Shown: positions 46,024 to 55,699 of the stretch, piece after piece
Layout: each line of letters begins with the position of its first letter
How positions within the stretch are numbered: the stretch's first letter is position 1
Assembly: GCF_003201655.1 (NCBI RefSeq)
Contig: NZ_QJJU01000011.1
Span: forward strand, 1-64,000
Direction of reading: 5' to 3'
DNA length: 64,000 nt
Source: Mycolicibacterium moriokaense
GTDB lineage: Bacteria > Actinomycetota > Actinomycetes > Mycobacteriales > Mycobacteriaceae
Program-made: the position numbers and the translations under genes
Notes under the pieces: generated by a model
Database searches by the model: none
What the model was told of the DNA's origin: nothing
The model's input: the letters and a program-made list of their open reading frames with translations, nothing else

Positions 46024-46395
46024 CTATTCATCGGTGCTAGCGACTCGTTGTGCGCCAGCGACTTTCAGTAGAGCGTCGCGGGCAGAGTAGAGGTTGTCGA
46101 GAGCCGATTCGAAGTCAAGGGTGGCATCAGCCAAGAGCTCGCGGCTGGCAGGATGTCCGTGGGCAGCCAGCGTTTGTGCCGCGGATCGGAGGTCCGCTGT
46201 GTAGCGGATGAGCTGGACGGTGTAGCGGGCCGTCGCCATCGGCGTCGGACCATTAGGACGCTGGAGGTGGCTGACCATCAGGCTTACCCAGTCTCCGATG
46301 GTCCGGCGGTCGAAGTTATGCAGCGCATTGAGGACCCAGCATTGCCACCGCGGCGGGCGACCTCGGGGGGTTCTGAGAAGAAGCGGGGGAACCAT
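46024..46395 (-). CDS. Small hypothetical protein
   Basis: Up to 123 aa; the convincing part begins at MVSHLQRPNGPTPMATARYTVQLI and is a helical protein (LRSAAQTLAAHGHPASRELLADATLDFESALDNLYSARDALLKVA). The first 30 residues are Arg/Pro-rich and may not be translated. No family is recognised. It lies in a decayed part of the element between the AbiE-like pair and the STAND gene, so it may itself be a remnant. Confidence 0.4.
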   Translation of the reverse strand: MVPPLLLRTPRGRPPRWQCWVLNALHNFDRRTIGDWVSLMVSHLQRPNGPTPMATARYTVQLIRYTADLRSAAQTLAAHGHPASRELLADATLDFESALDNLYSARDALLKVAGAQRVASTDE

Positions 46396-47168
46396 AGAAA
46401 CGAGCGTATGGATTCACCAGGTCCACAGCAGCACCGAAAAGTAATGCGCGCACGGCGGCGGCTGGCCCGACGACCCTCAAGGGGTGGCAGCCTCCCCAAT
46501 GACCGGGCTCCACTGTTTCTAGAGCGGGCCCCAATTTATGGGCTCCCGCAGCCGATCCAAGTCAGCATCTCCGGGCGGACCAGGCTCGCGTCGCGGCCGT
46601 CCTTTTGGGACCACCTCGGGACAACACGTCATGCGCACCGACAGATCGGCGACGGCCAATCGGCCGTGGACCGGTTGTTGAGATGAACGTCGCCGCCCTC
46701 TGCAAATATGGACGCCGGATCTTGTTTTTGGTGCCGTCGATCTCGCTGCTGAGCCAGTCGCTGCGCGAATGGTAGTCGAAAAGATCCCCAAATTGGCGCC
46801 CCGGCGATCCACGTTCCCGCGCATGTTGGCACAACAATTCGTCGCCATCGGTCAATCCATCTACCAGCTCGCCAGGTCTACATCGATTCCGTCGGCCATC
46901 TTCACAATCGTTTCCCAGCGTCACGCTCAGCTGCCCGCGCTCGCCCTTCCCCGAGCTGCCGACTCGCAGGTTTCAGGCGAGTTCTATGCGAAAAGCCACT
47001 CCCGAGAAACTTCGCCGGATGAACCAGGCGGTGTTCGTCGATGACGTCGGCGTCATTACGACTTCTGTTGGTAGCGGAGTTAATTCGCGATGTGTCGACT
47101 GACGTAGTGATCGACTTCTGACACCGCGACAAGTGTCCGCCGGCAACGCCTTGGGTGCTTGGCATGCC
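46396..47168. other. Gene-poor stretch of the element
   Basis: About 770 bp with several short overlapping frames on both strands (for example minus-strand frames around 46519-46924), none with family features or a good ribosome site. Composition suggests decayed coding sequence, but the original gene is not recognisable. Confidence 0.4.
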
Positions 47169-50100
47169 TTACAACCGCCCCCTCACCTGATTTTCCCGAT
47201 AGCTCATTCTGGCTGCCTCGGCGAGAGGTTCGTACCGGCGTAGGCCTGCCTCGCCAACGGCAGCGATTGAGGCCTCGTCAGACTGGGCGAGAGCACGCAT
47301 CTGTTCGACATAACCGCTTAAGCGCTCATGGTCTTCGCCCCATCCGCTGCCGAGCTCCACCTTCACCGCTATCGTCAACGGATTTACACCCCTGGGCACG
47401 AGCAATCGAGCCAATGCTTCCACTGGAGCGGGCGCGCCAAAGCCGTTGAACGCTGATAGGACCTCATCGGGGTCGACCAGTTGGGCCACGAGTAATGATT
47501 CCATCCATTCAATATCGTTGCCGCGCAGGACTGTTAGGGTATGCCGCCCCTCCGGGGTGCCCGGCTTACAACTAGTAAGTAGCCGCGTCTTCGCCTCTAC
47601 GTCGAGCTTCGGCGCCGTATTTTCGAACGCGCGCAGCCTTTGGTAGATACTGCCCTCTTCGGGCGACGGTTGTATGGCCCCACTAACCAAATGCTCGTAG
47701 ACGTCGGGAGCGGCAGCGATAAGGCGCTCCAAGAATTCCCCCGGACCCCGTCTACCAACTCGCAAAGGTACAGCCAGCTCCATGAGTGCTGCACGAGTTT
47801 GGACAACCAGATCCGGAGACAGAGCGGACTCTAAGGGCTCATTTGTACTCAGAAGGATCGCTGCGGCAGTGGCTGCACGAACCGCAACATCAGCGTGACC
47901 GAGTAGTTGTTCTGCGATGGTCGCCGGGAGGCTACCGCCGCCAAGAGTGAAGTACAGCTCAGTTATGTCGTCTTGGATTAGTCTTTCAACGATAGAGCGC
48001 GCATAGCGGTCCGACGGTGGCGCATTGACGGCGTACTGCACCACAAACGACCGCGTCTGTTCACCGGCGAGTAGTTCCAGGACGACGTTTTCCTCTACCT
48101 GCTGTCGAGCCAACGTGACACTCACAAGCGGTCCTGCATCGGGAAACATGCCGTTTTCCACAGCCCTGAGAAGCAGGGGCAGTAGATCGCTATCGCTTTC
48201 CGAAATCAACCGAAATACTGTGTGCAATGGATTGGTTAGAGGTTGGTCCAAATCAGCCAAATGCGGCCGCAATTCCGCAAGGCGATCTACGAACTCCAGT
48301 AGATTATTCGAGGCGTTTTGTACCTCGCGATTGAGCAGCTCCTCATGCTTCGCCATCCGGTCGTGCCAGTCCGCGTCTTCGTCAGGGACAAAAAACACTG
48401 CGACGATGAGAGGATCTTGTTCGGAGTAATCACGATCGAGCCCGCCAGAGTGCCGCCTAACAATAGCCCTAATTCCCGGATAGGGGCCCGCATGATCGAT
48501 CAGGTAATCGGCCAGCTCGGCAGCAAGGGTCTTGGCCTCGTTTATTTGGTCTGGTGACAATGTTCCACCGAATGCGGGACTAAATCCTCGCGCAAGTTGC
48601 ATCCACGTGTTGAAAAGGCGAGCTATGAGCCTGAGCTCGGAGTGAGCGCGCGGTATGTTCATCTCCGCGTATGAAGACCAAACGCGCACTGCAAGTTCAC
48701 GCATATATTCTGACGGCAGGACAACCGATAGGAGCCGCACTAATCGAGAATCTTCTGGACTTATTCTGTTCACTTCGAATGACGGTTTCAGAAGCTCGCA
48801 AAAAAGTATTGTCAACACGTATGAATTTGACGGACCACTGTCCGACGCAAACCATGTCTGAGCGGCATTCCATATCGCAAACAGTGGCTCCATATTAATG
48901 GAGCCATCGGGGATCGCCGCATTTCTGATCTCATCGATAAGTTGAGAGATAAACCTCTGCGCAAGTTGCGCGTCGTCGAGTGAACCAGCAAAATCAAGCG
49001 CATCTTTGCTGATAGCGATGAAGCCCATGTCACGTATCGCATCCGCGAAGTAGGTCGCAATGCAATCTACCAATGCCTGGCGTCGAAACTCTGATTGGCC
49101 GTCAGATAGGTGGAATTCCTCGATAGAGGTCTGTATGGCATACCGTGCTTCATCCGGCCCCAAATGCAGGTAGTAGCGGAATATGTCTGATCCGACGCCC
49201 ACGTCACCGCTACCTACCAATTCGTTGAACAAAGAACGTGCTACAGGGTCGGCCACTGCTTCCCCGAGCAGCGCAGCGCTGATGCAGTGGAGCGTGATTG
49301 CTGTTTGCTTCTTAGGCCACGTTTCAAAGAATTCGTGCACGGGCAAAATTGCCGGCCCAGTACCGAAGAAGGTCTCGACCACGATACTGGTCGCGAGAAT
49401 CTGGGGAGCTACGCCATACGCATGCTCCCGATTTCCGTCCAATGTCCACTGCTGGCTCACATCAAGAAGTCCGCCGACAGCCAGGTCGTCGACCAGATGT
49501 ATCGCTGTTAATCGTGGAATCTCTAGTTGCTTGGCGAGGGTTGCAATCTCACTTTCGGTCACTGTGCCGAGAATCGCGATTGCGGCTAGTAGGTCTTTGG
49601 CTTCCCGCGACAAGCCCGAGCGCGTCAGGTAACTAGAGACCTCCCCACGGATAGCTTCGCCTGTGTGAACAGTCCGCCACTGGGCTTCACTCTTAAGGAG
49701 ATCGATGAGTCGAGCAGCCCACGCCGGCCTTCCTTGGGCCTGGTCGAGTATCCTTGCAATGAGGGATTCTCGCGTAATCCCTGCGTTCCGAGCGATCGTC
49801 GCAATATCGGGGCGGATGAGCGGCAGGATCTGCATTTCAACCGCTTCCGTCATATGGGTTTTCAACGCTTCGCGTTGATGCGGCCAGCTGACGCCGATAA
49901 TCCGAAATGAAAGCGATTCTTGACGACGGATACGTTGGACATCTTCGAGTACAGCTGTTCGGCGGGGAGCATCGTCGACAACCAGAATCGTCGGATCGGT
50001 GGCTAATATGTCGTCCATTAGCCTTTCGACTGGCGGGCTACCGTCTGTGAAGTAGAGTCCGGGGATATTCTCAAGCAACGCAGACTTCCCAACTCCCGGA

Positions 50101-50681
50101 ACGCCGTAAAGGAGCACATCGTCGGGCAAATCTTGTATATCCGCAATCTCTTCATCGCGGGCTACCAGTTCATAGTCGCGGTGTGGAGAGTCACCTCGAA
50201 TCGAATATTTAGATAAAGAGAAAGGCCCGCCTGGCAAGCAAAGTAATTTCTCGCGCCACTCGCCCACTTGCCTTAGGCGGTCAGCAAAGAATGCACGATC
50301 GATCGTCGACTCAAGGATGTAACCATGGTCCTTCGCCAGCTCTTCTAACTTCTTGCGCTTGCTCTGGTTTAGTTCAGCCAAACTCACAGAAATGATGCGG
50401 TTACCGAGAATTTCATGGTCTTTGAGCGATTTGATGGATGCGCGCAAGTTCTTCCGAGCGCCTTCGTACGTTCGCGACGAAGTTATCGCCATCCGCACAG
50501 GTGGTGTACCTGGTGGCTCGAGTGCGTCAGCGTCACGTCCGCTGTCGGATCCGCCTCTGATAGGCACGAGATTCGGATATGTGTTCTGCAACAGATCGGT
50601 CGTGCAGTCTTCGAAGACCGTTGGGTTAATCCGGAGTTGTGAATCGGCCAGTGCCGCAGCGATGCGGTCGATGAGGTTCAT
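47169..50681 (-). CDS. STAND-type ATPase with N-terminal nuclease-like domain (putative defence)
   Basis: 1170 aa. Residues 1-130 resemble a restriction-endonuclease (Mrr-like) module: FEDCTTDLLQNTYPNLVPIR, then GGSDSGRDADALEPP (positions 43-57) and RMAITSSRTYEGARKNLRAS, though the usual catalytic Lys strand (QxK) is replaced by TSSR. Residues 193-200: Walker A GVPGVGKS; 232-238: Walker B ILVVDDAP; then a SFRIIGVSWP sensor-like strand and a winged-helix segment (TVTESEIATLAKQLEIPRLTAIHLV). Residues 500-1170 are helical repeats. Effector-ATPase-repeat sensor is the layout of STAND/Avs-like antiphage proteins. It is the last gene of the element, just inside attR, and appears AT-richer than the backbone. 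Confidence 0.68.
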   Translation of the reverse strand: MNLIDRIAAALADSQLRINPTVFEDCTTDLLQNTYPNLVPIRGGSDSGRDADALEPPGTPPVRMAITSSRTYEGARKNLRASIKSLKDHEILGNRIISVSLAELNQSKRKKLEELAKDHGYILESTIDRAFFADRLRQVGEWREKLLCLPGGPFSLSKYSIRGDSPHRDYELVARDEEIADIQDLPDDVLLYGVPGVGKSALLENIPGLYFTDGSPPVERLMDDILATDPTILVVDDAPRRTAVLEDVQRIRRQESLSFRIIGVSWPHQREALKTHMTEAVEMQILPLIRPDIATIARNAGITRESLIARILDQAQGRPAWAARLIDLLKSEAQWRTVHTGEAIRGEVSSYLTRSGLSREAKDLLAAIAILGTVTESEIATLAKQLEIPRLTAIHLVDDLAVGGLLDVSQQWTLDGNREHAYGVAPQILATSIVVETFFGTGPAILPVHEFFETWPKKQTAITLHCISAALLGEAVADPVARSLFNELVGSGDVGVGSDIFRYYLHLGPDEARYAIQTSIEEFHLSDGQSEFRRQALVDCIATYFADAIRDMGFIAISKDALDFAGSLDDAQLAQRFISQLIDEIRNAAIPDGSINMEPLFAIWNAAQTWFASDSGPSNSYVLTILFCELLKPSFEVNRISPEDSRLVRLLSVVLPSEYMRELAVRVWSSYAEMNIPRAHSELRLIARLFNTWMQLARGFSPAFGGTLSPDQINEAKTLAAELADYLIDHAGPYPGIRAIVRRHSGGLDRDYSEQDPLIVAVFFVPDEDADWHDRMAKHEELLNREVQNASNNLLEFVDRLAELRPHLADLDQPLTNPLHTVFRLISESDSDLLPLLLRAVENGMFPDAGPLVSVTLARQQVEENVVLELLAGEQTRSFVVQYAVNAPPSDRYARSIVERLIQDDITELYFTLGGGSLPATIAEQLLGHADVAVRAATAAAILLSTNEPLESALSPDLVVQTRAALMELAVPLRVGRRGPGEFLERLIAAAPDVYEHLVSGAIQPSPEEGSIYQRLRAFENTAPKLDVEAKTRLLTSCKPGTPEGRHTLTVLRGNDIEWMESLLVAQLVDPDEVLSAFNGFGAPAPVEALARLLVPRGVNPLTIAVKVELGSGWGEDHERLSGYVEQMRALAQSDEASIAAVGEAGLRRYEPLAEAARMSYRENQVRGRL

Positions 50682-50761
50682 GCGGGCCCTCGTCTAGTTT
50701 GCCTGTCGACCACATCCTATTTGGATCTCGGCGGGCCGACGCGGATTGGCGTGGCTTGATG

Positions 50762-50793
50762 TGACGACAGTTTTGACGACAACTGTGACGACA
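50762..50793. promoter_or_regulatory. Three TGACGACA repeats inside attR (integrase arm sites)
   Basis: TGACGACA at 50762, 50774 and 50786, spaced exactly 12 bp apart. This mirrors the set inside attL. It is about 70 bp from the attR core. Confidence 0.65.
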
Positions 50794-50865
50794 GTGGGCC
50801 CCTCGACTACGCCCCCTCCAGCCCCGAAACGCATCTATCGTGCCTGGTCACGGCTCCGCCCGCTC

Positions 50866-50908
50866 CTGGCAGTGTGGGGGTCAGGGGTTCGAGTCCCCTT
50901 AGCTCCAC
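50866..50908 (+). repeat. attR: 43-bp tRNA-Ala 3' end copy
   Basis: Direct repeat of 25460-25502 with one mismatch. No tRNA 5' half lies before it, so this is the distal attachment site and not a second tRNA. Confidence 0.92.
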
Positions 50909-51041
50909 TCGATTTGAGCAGGTCAGGGCGACTTTCCAGGGTTACGTCGGGCGCAACGCGCGGCGGCCTTCTGTCTCCAAATGACGGACGGTCCTCTTCG
51001 AGGTCGGCCTCGGTCGCATTGGAATAAGGTCTGCGTTGCGA

Positions 51042-52259
51042 TCATTCGAGGAGGTCGTGGTGACCGATCACTTGCGCGCCGACGGCCGCCGACATCCGGA
51101 CCGCGGTAAAGCCATAGTCACGCATGGCCTCTTCGTACTCACCGATGCCCTCCAACAGAGCCTTGTCGCCGCGGGTGACCGCCAGGAGCTCGCCACCGAG
51201 AACGTGGGCGTCGCGCAGCGCGGTGTTCGCGCCGATCCCTAGTGCCGAACTCATGGCGTGGATCGCGTCACCGATGACGGTGACGTTGCTGGGCTCCCAG
51301 GCGCCGGTGGGTATACAGCTGCGCAACGTCAACGCTTGCACGGTGTCGGTGTCCCAGAGCCGAACCGACTCGACCAGACCAGGGTGCCACGACGCTACCC
51401 GGTCCAGGGTGTAGGCCTTGAGCTTCGCGGGACTGGCCGCGAACAGTTCGCTGTCGGGAAGCATGCGGTGGGTCAATGAATTGAAGATGCTCAACGCATA
51501 GTTCTGGCTGACCTCATCCTGGAATTCCTGGTCCTGTTCCTTGACCAGCGGAGAGTACGGGTCAGTGCGTTCCAGTGGGCCGAAGGTGAGCCCGTCGTGC
51601 TCGGCGTTGAACGCCAGCGAGAACGTGTTGAACATCTGCTTGGGCAGTCGTGCTTGGGTTTCGGGCGTAAGGGGGATCTTCGCGGTGATGTGTCGTGAGC
51701 CCAGATCGATGACCTGGACTTGCGGCAGCCGTTGTGCGCGCACTGCGGAGTTGACTCCGTCCGCAGCGATCAGCACGTCGGCCTCGACGGTGTCTCCGTT
51801 GTCGAGATGCACGGTGACCGTGGCATCCGGGTTGCTGTGGTATCCGGTGACGCTGACGCCGAAATGCACGGCGTTCTCCAGGCCAATGTGCAGGATTCGG
51901 CGCAGTGTCGAGCGGCACATCACCATGTGTTCGGGAACGTCATCGGTCGGTGCGCCGGTGCCGGCCATCGCGTGCTTGTCGCGGACAGGGCCGGGGTTGA
52001 GCTGTTCATCGAACAGCAACATGTCGTCGCGGGGCATACCTGAGGCGGCAAGGAACAGCGCCCACAACCGCGGCTCCAGTGCGGCATGCAGTGCCGAGGT
52101 GCCGGTGGAGTTGATGTGGAGGCGGTAGCCGGGATCGCGTGCGGCTAGCGCGGAGTCGCGCTCGTAGACGGTCACGGCCACACCGCGTCGGTGCAGATAA
52201 TGGGCCAACGTCATCCCGGCAAGGCCGCCGCCGGCGATGACAGTACGAAGTTCAGTCAC
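51042..52259 (-). CDS. FAD-dependent monooxygenase (group A flavoprotein)
   Basis: A 405-aa aromatic-hydroxylase-type enzyme. The dinucleotide-binding GGGLAGMTLAHYLHRRG with VTVYERD at the N-terminus, the DG motif ADVLIAADGVNSAVRAQ and the second FAD motif VIGDAIHAMSSALGIGANTALRDA are intact. Such enzymes use NAD(P)H and oxygen to hydroxylate small aromatic or polyketide-like substrates; the substrate here is unknown. It is the first backbone gene after attR and is divergent from the CsoR/CstR-type regulator. Confidence 0.88.
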   Translation of the reverse strand: MTELRTVIAGGGLAGMTLAHYLHRRGVAVTVYERDSALAARDPGYRLHINSTGTSALHAALEPRLWALFLAASGMPRDDMLLFDEQLNPGPVRDKHAMAGTGAPTDDVPEHMVMCRSTLRRILHIGLENAVHFGVSVTGYHSNPDATVTVHLDNGDTVEADVLIAADGVNSAVRAQRLPQVQVIDLGSRHITAKIPLTPETQARLPKQMFNTFSLAFNAEHDGLTFGPLERTDPYSPLVKEQDQEFQDEVSQNYALSIFNSLTHRMLPDSELFAASPAKLKAYTLDRVASWHPGLVESVRLWDTDTVQALTLRSCIPTGAWEPSNVTVIGDAIHAMSSALGIGANTALRDAHVLGGELLAVTRGDKALLEGIGEYEEAMRDYGFTAVRMSAAVGAQVIGHHDLLE

Positions 52260-52426
52260 AGTAATTCTCCCGGTTCAAATAGGTACTCCAGATGGAGCAC
52301 ACCGGGACCCCCACAAACGCAGAGGATGTGACGCAACCGAGCAGAACTCTGAGGGCGCGTGTCCGGACTACCGACCGGGAAGCAATTTCGTGTGCAGCCG
52401 AATTTTAGCAGTTGCCAGCTACTTGA

Positions 52427-52816
<390 letters not shown>

Positions 52817-52851
52817 CCTCCGATCGGGTCGGTGGTCCGCGGCGGTCGCGG

Positions 52852-54198
52852 TCATTTCGCCAGTCCGAGCGCTTGGGCGTTGGCGAACTGGTCGTTGACC
52901 AGCACGACAGTGCGTTCGCATCGGTCGATCATTGACGCGGCAATGGATGCGCGATAGCCGGATCCGCAGTGGATCCAGATCTTGCCGGTGGGAACGTCGG
53001 CGGCCCGCTGGGCGAGTTGGTGCAGCGGGATGTTGACCGCCCCGTTGATATGGCTCGCGGCGTACTCGGCTTCCTGGCGCACATCTAGGACGCGGACGCC
53101 GGGGTCGTCGATGGCGTTGGCGAGCGCATGAAAGTTCGCGACGCGGTAGGAACGCAGCTCGGTGCTGTCGACCAGGGTGTGAATTTCGCCGACCGCGGCG
53201 CCGGCGAGGTCATCGATACCGATGCGGACGAGTTCTCTTCGGGCGTCGGCGATCTGGTCTGGGTCATCACCGATGAGGGTCAGGGGTGCGCCCCACTCGT
53301 AGAGCCAGCCCAGATAGGTGGCGAATGATCCTGAGAGTTCGAAACCGAAGGTGCCGCCGAGGTGGGCGGCGGCGAACGCTGTGCGCTCACGTAGGTCGAC
53401 CACCCATTCACCAGCCTCGATTCGGCGGCGGAGTTCTTCGGGGTCAACGGGTTTGGGCATGGACAGATCGACGGGGCGCGGTCCGTTCCGGTTGATGACG
53501 CCCATGTGTGCGTAGTAGGCGGGATAGGCCGCGAGTCCGGCGAGGAGTTGATCGACGTAGCTCTGCTCGTCTTGGATTAGCGCCGGGTTGCTGTGCTGCT
53601 GTTGTCCGACTGTGGAGCCGTCTCCCTTTGACGGTGTTGCCGCGCAGAAGCTTCCGAACCCGTGTGTGGGGTAGACATGGGTGCCGGCGGGAAGTTCAGC
53701 GGCCAGGCGATTCACCGACTGGTACTGCGCGTGGGTCAGTTCGAGGGTGTGTTCCTGCCCGACGAGGTCAGTGCGCCCCGTCGTTCCGAACAGCATCGAT
53801 CCGCCGGTGAAGACGCCAACGGTCGCGCCGGTGGAATCGCGCAGGATGTAGCTGACGTGATGATGGGTGTGGCCCGGGGTGTGCATGACCTGCAATTGGA
53901 TGGGGCCGGCATCGATGATGTCGCCGTCGTCAACGGCCCGCCGGTCGTATCCGAGATCGTCGGAGCCTGGAACAACGTATTGTGCGCGGACGGTCTGGGA
54001 AAGCTCCAAACCACCGGTCACGTAGTCGTTGTGGATGTGGGTCTCCAGCACGTGGGTGATCCGCACGCCCAGGTCGTCGGCCAGCGATAACACTCGGTCG
54101 ATGTCGCGTTGGGGATCCACCACCACCGCTGCGCCGGCTTCGCTGATCAGATAGCTTCGGTCGCCCAGGCTCGAGGTTTCGATGATTGACACGTCCAT
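52852..54198 (-). CDS. Persulfide dioxygenase-rhodanese fusion (MBL fold, CstB-like)
   Basis: A 448-aa protein. Residues 1-240 form a metallo-beta-lactamase domain with HIHNDYVTGG (the HxHxDY form of persulfide dioxygenases), the iron-ligand region MHTPGHTHHHVSYIL, FTGGSMLFGTTGRTDL and THGFGSFCA. Two rhodanese domains follow: the first (WVVDLRERTAFAAAHLGG) lacks the active Cys; the second has VRVLDVRQEAEYAASHING and IHCGSGYRASIAASM with the catalytic Cys. It should oxidise glutathione- or CoA-type persulfide to sulfite and handle thiosulfate. It is the last gene of the sulfur operon. Confidence 0.88.
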   Translation of the reverse strand: MDVSIIETSSLGDRSYLISEAGAAVVVDPQRDIDRVLSLADDLGVRITHVLETHIHNDYVTGGLELSQTVRAQYVVPGSDDLGYDRRAVDDGDIIDAGPIQLQVMHTPGHTHHHVSYILRDSTGATVGVFTGGSMLFGTTGRTDLVGQEHTLELTHAQYQSVNRLAAELPAGTHVYPTHGFGSFCAATPSKGDGSTVGQQQHSNPALIQDEQSYVDQLLAGLAAYPAYYAHMGVINRNGPRPVDLSMPKPVDPEELRRRIEAGEWVVDLRERTAFAAAHLGGTFGFELSGSFATYLGWLYEWGAPLTLIGDDPDQIADARRELVRIGIDDLAGAAVGEIHTLVDSTELRSYRVANFHALANAIDDPGVRVLDVRQEAEYAASHINGAVNIPLHQLAQRAADVPTGKIWIHCGSGYRASIAASMIDRCERTVVLVNDQFANAQALGLAK

Positions 54199-54238
54199 TG
54201 TTGGGGCCTTTCTGTAAATCGTTGTGGTTCTGTGATTT

Positions 54239-55012
54239 TCAGTGCAGGACCGCGGTGTCGAACAACACGTAGACGGCGACCGCGACGATCAGGTAGGCGA
54301 ACCATCGTCGGAGCCGACCGGTGTCGAGACGGGTGCCGACGTAGCCGGCAATGAGCGCACCAAGGGTGGCGGCGCTGGCGAAGGCGGCGGTGATCGTCCA
54401 GTCGATTGGGGCTACGCCCAGGTGGGAAATGAGCCCGGCCGCTGAGTTGACCATGATGATGATCAGCGAGGTGCCCACCGCGATCGGCATGTCCACGCCC
54501 AGCAGCACAACTAGCGCGGGGATGATGAGGAAGCCGCCGCCGATGCCGAACAGGCCGGTCAGGAGACCGACTGCGAACCCGGCGGGAATCGAGAAGGCGG
54601 CGCATCGCCGCCAGTTGATTCCGGAATTTCCTGTCTTGCATGCAGTTCCGCCGTTGCCGGGGTCGGCGAGCATCCGGATACCCGCCACGACCATCACCGC
54701 GGCGAACCCGATCATCAGCACGGTATCCGGCAGCAGGCGTCCCACTGCGCCGCCGACGAAGGTGGCCGGTATGCCCGCCGCGGAGAAGACCGCAGAGAGG
54801 CGCCATTCGACTTGGCGGGCACGCAGTTTCGGAACCGCACCGACCGCCGCGGCGATCCCGATCACGACCAGCGACACCGGGATCGCTTGCTGTAGGTCGA
54901 GACCGACCCCGTAGACCAGCGCAGGAACGGCCAGGATCGATCCGCCGCCCCCGAGCAGCCCAAGCACGACGCCGATGACGGCGCCAAGAGCAAGGGCAAT
55001 CGCAACGGTCAC
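54239..55012 (-). CDS. TauE/SafE family sulfite exporter-like membrane protein
   Basis: A 257-aa membrane protein from GTG at 55012, overlapping the rhodanese stop by 4 bp. The two-repeat TauE structure is visible: ALGAVIGVVLGLLGGGGSIL near the N-terminus and GFAVGLLTGLFGIGGGFLII in the second half, about eight hydrophobic segments in all. Located between rhodanese and persulfide dioxygenase genes, it is expected to export sulfite or another sulfur anion formed by them. Substrate inferred from context. Confidence 0.85.
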   Translation of the reverse strand: MTVAIALALGAVIGVVLGLLGGGGSILAVPALVYGVGLDLQQAIPVSLVVIGIAAAVGAVPKLRARQVEWRLSAVFSAAGIPATFVGGAVGRLLPDTVLMIGFAAVMVVAGIRMLADPGNGGTACKTGNSGINWRRCAAFSIPAGFAVGLLTGLFGIGGGFLIIPALVVLLGVDMPIAVGTSLIIIMVNSAAGLISHLGVAPIDWTITAAFASAATLGALIAGYVGTRLDTGRLRRWFAYLIVAVAVYVLFDTAVLH

Positions 55013-55593
55013 GAGCTCGTGGAGTCCTTGAGCTGGGCGAGGATCGTTTGTGGGTCGCAGGACGCGCCCCGGTTGTAGGGCAACCGGGCGAGCGCCATCC
55101 CCATCGCGCAGGTGTTGGTCAGCGCCGCGATGGTCAGTCCACCGCCGATGAGGGCTGCCAGCCATTTGAGCCGGGGAACGGCTCTGCTGCCAATGACGCT
55201 TGATAGCACGATGGAACCGGCGACCAGGCGCACCTGCCGGTCAAGAGCCCAGCGTTGGGCGCCCCGCTTTACGGCGAAACCGGTTTTCTCCCAATCGATT
55301 ATGCCGCCGTCGAGCACGCGCACATTGGCCAGACCGACCCCACGCAACGACGCGTCTGCGTGGGTGGCCCGCTGACCCGAGCGGCATACCAAGACGACGT
55401 CTTCGTCGAGACGAGTGGCAATCTCGCGGCGATGCTCGCGTAAGAGATCCAACGGGACGTTGTAGGCGCCGGGAATGTGCACCGTCTCGAACTCGCTGGC
55501 AGTGCGCACGTCGAGCAGTCGAGGAGGAGTACCCGATTCGAGCAGATCTTTCAGTTCTACCGCAGTCACGGTAGCTGGTGGCGATGCCTTCAC
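55009..55593 (-). CDS. Rhodanese with C-terminal membrane helices
   Basis: A 194-aa protein from GTG at 55593 with GGAAGG upstream. The rhodanese domain is LLDVRTASEFETVHIPGAYN with the active site VLVCRSGQRATHA (catalytic Cys). The C-terminus has two hydrophobic stretches (VRLVAGSIVLSSVIG; LAALIGGGLTIAALTN) like DUF2892 proteins, so the sulfurtransferase is membrane-bound. First gene of the sulfur operon; longer starts would include the operators and are rejected. Confidence 0.85.
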   Translation of the reverse strand: MKASPPATVTAVELKDLLESGTPPRLLDVRTASEFETVHIPGAYNVPLDLLREHRREIATRLDEDVVLVCRSGQRATHADASLRGVGLANVRVLDGGIIDWEKTGFAVKRGAQRWALDRQVRLVAGSIVLSSVIGSRAVPRLKWLAALIGGGLTIAALTNTCAMGMALARLPYNRGASCDPQTILAQLKDSTSS

Positions 55594-55625
55594 GGGGTTC
55601 CTTCCGGTGTGTGTGGAGCGATCTG

Positions 55626-55677
55626 ATACACCCCCGGGGGTATAAGTTGGAAGTGTACACATACCGGTGGGGGTATA
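55626..55677. promoter_or_regulatory. Two C/G-tract operators before the rhodanese operon
   Basis: Site 1 (55626-55644) contains CACCCCCGGGGGTATA; site 2 (55661-55677) is ATACCGGTGGGGGTATA. Both resemble the palindrome in front of the CsoR/CstR gene, so one repressor probably controls both transcripts. Confidence 0.75.
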
Positions 55678-55699
55678 GGCAAGTAGGTCGGTATCGCAC

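Larger units (their letters stand above)
25460..50908. mobile_element. AICE-type integrative element in tRNA-Ala
   Basis: About 25.4 kb bounded by 43-bp direct repeats of the tRNA-Ala 3' end. The integrase sits next to the tRNA, followed by excisionase, Rep initiator, a TraB/FtsK-like translocase and an accessory gene. That set defines actinomycete integrative and conjugative elements (pSAM2-like), which excise, replicate by Rep and transfer double-stranded DNA through a single TraB protein. The right 18 kb is cargo: an IS110 element, an epoxide-hydrolase/P450 pair and several large putative defence genes. Boundaries are seen directly; mobility is inferred. Confidence 0.9.

Noticed and set aside
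46519..46924. Possible small genes on the minus strand
   Set aside because: Two overlapping frames of about equal length, Arg/Pro-rich, without ribosome sites or family motifs.
50866..50908. Second tRNA-Ala gene
   Set aside because: Only the 3' half is present; no D-arm or 5' acceptor strand precedes it, so it is attR.
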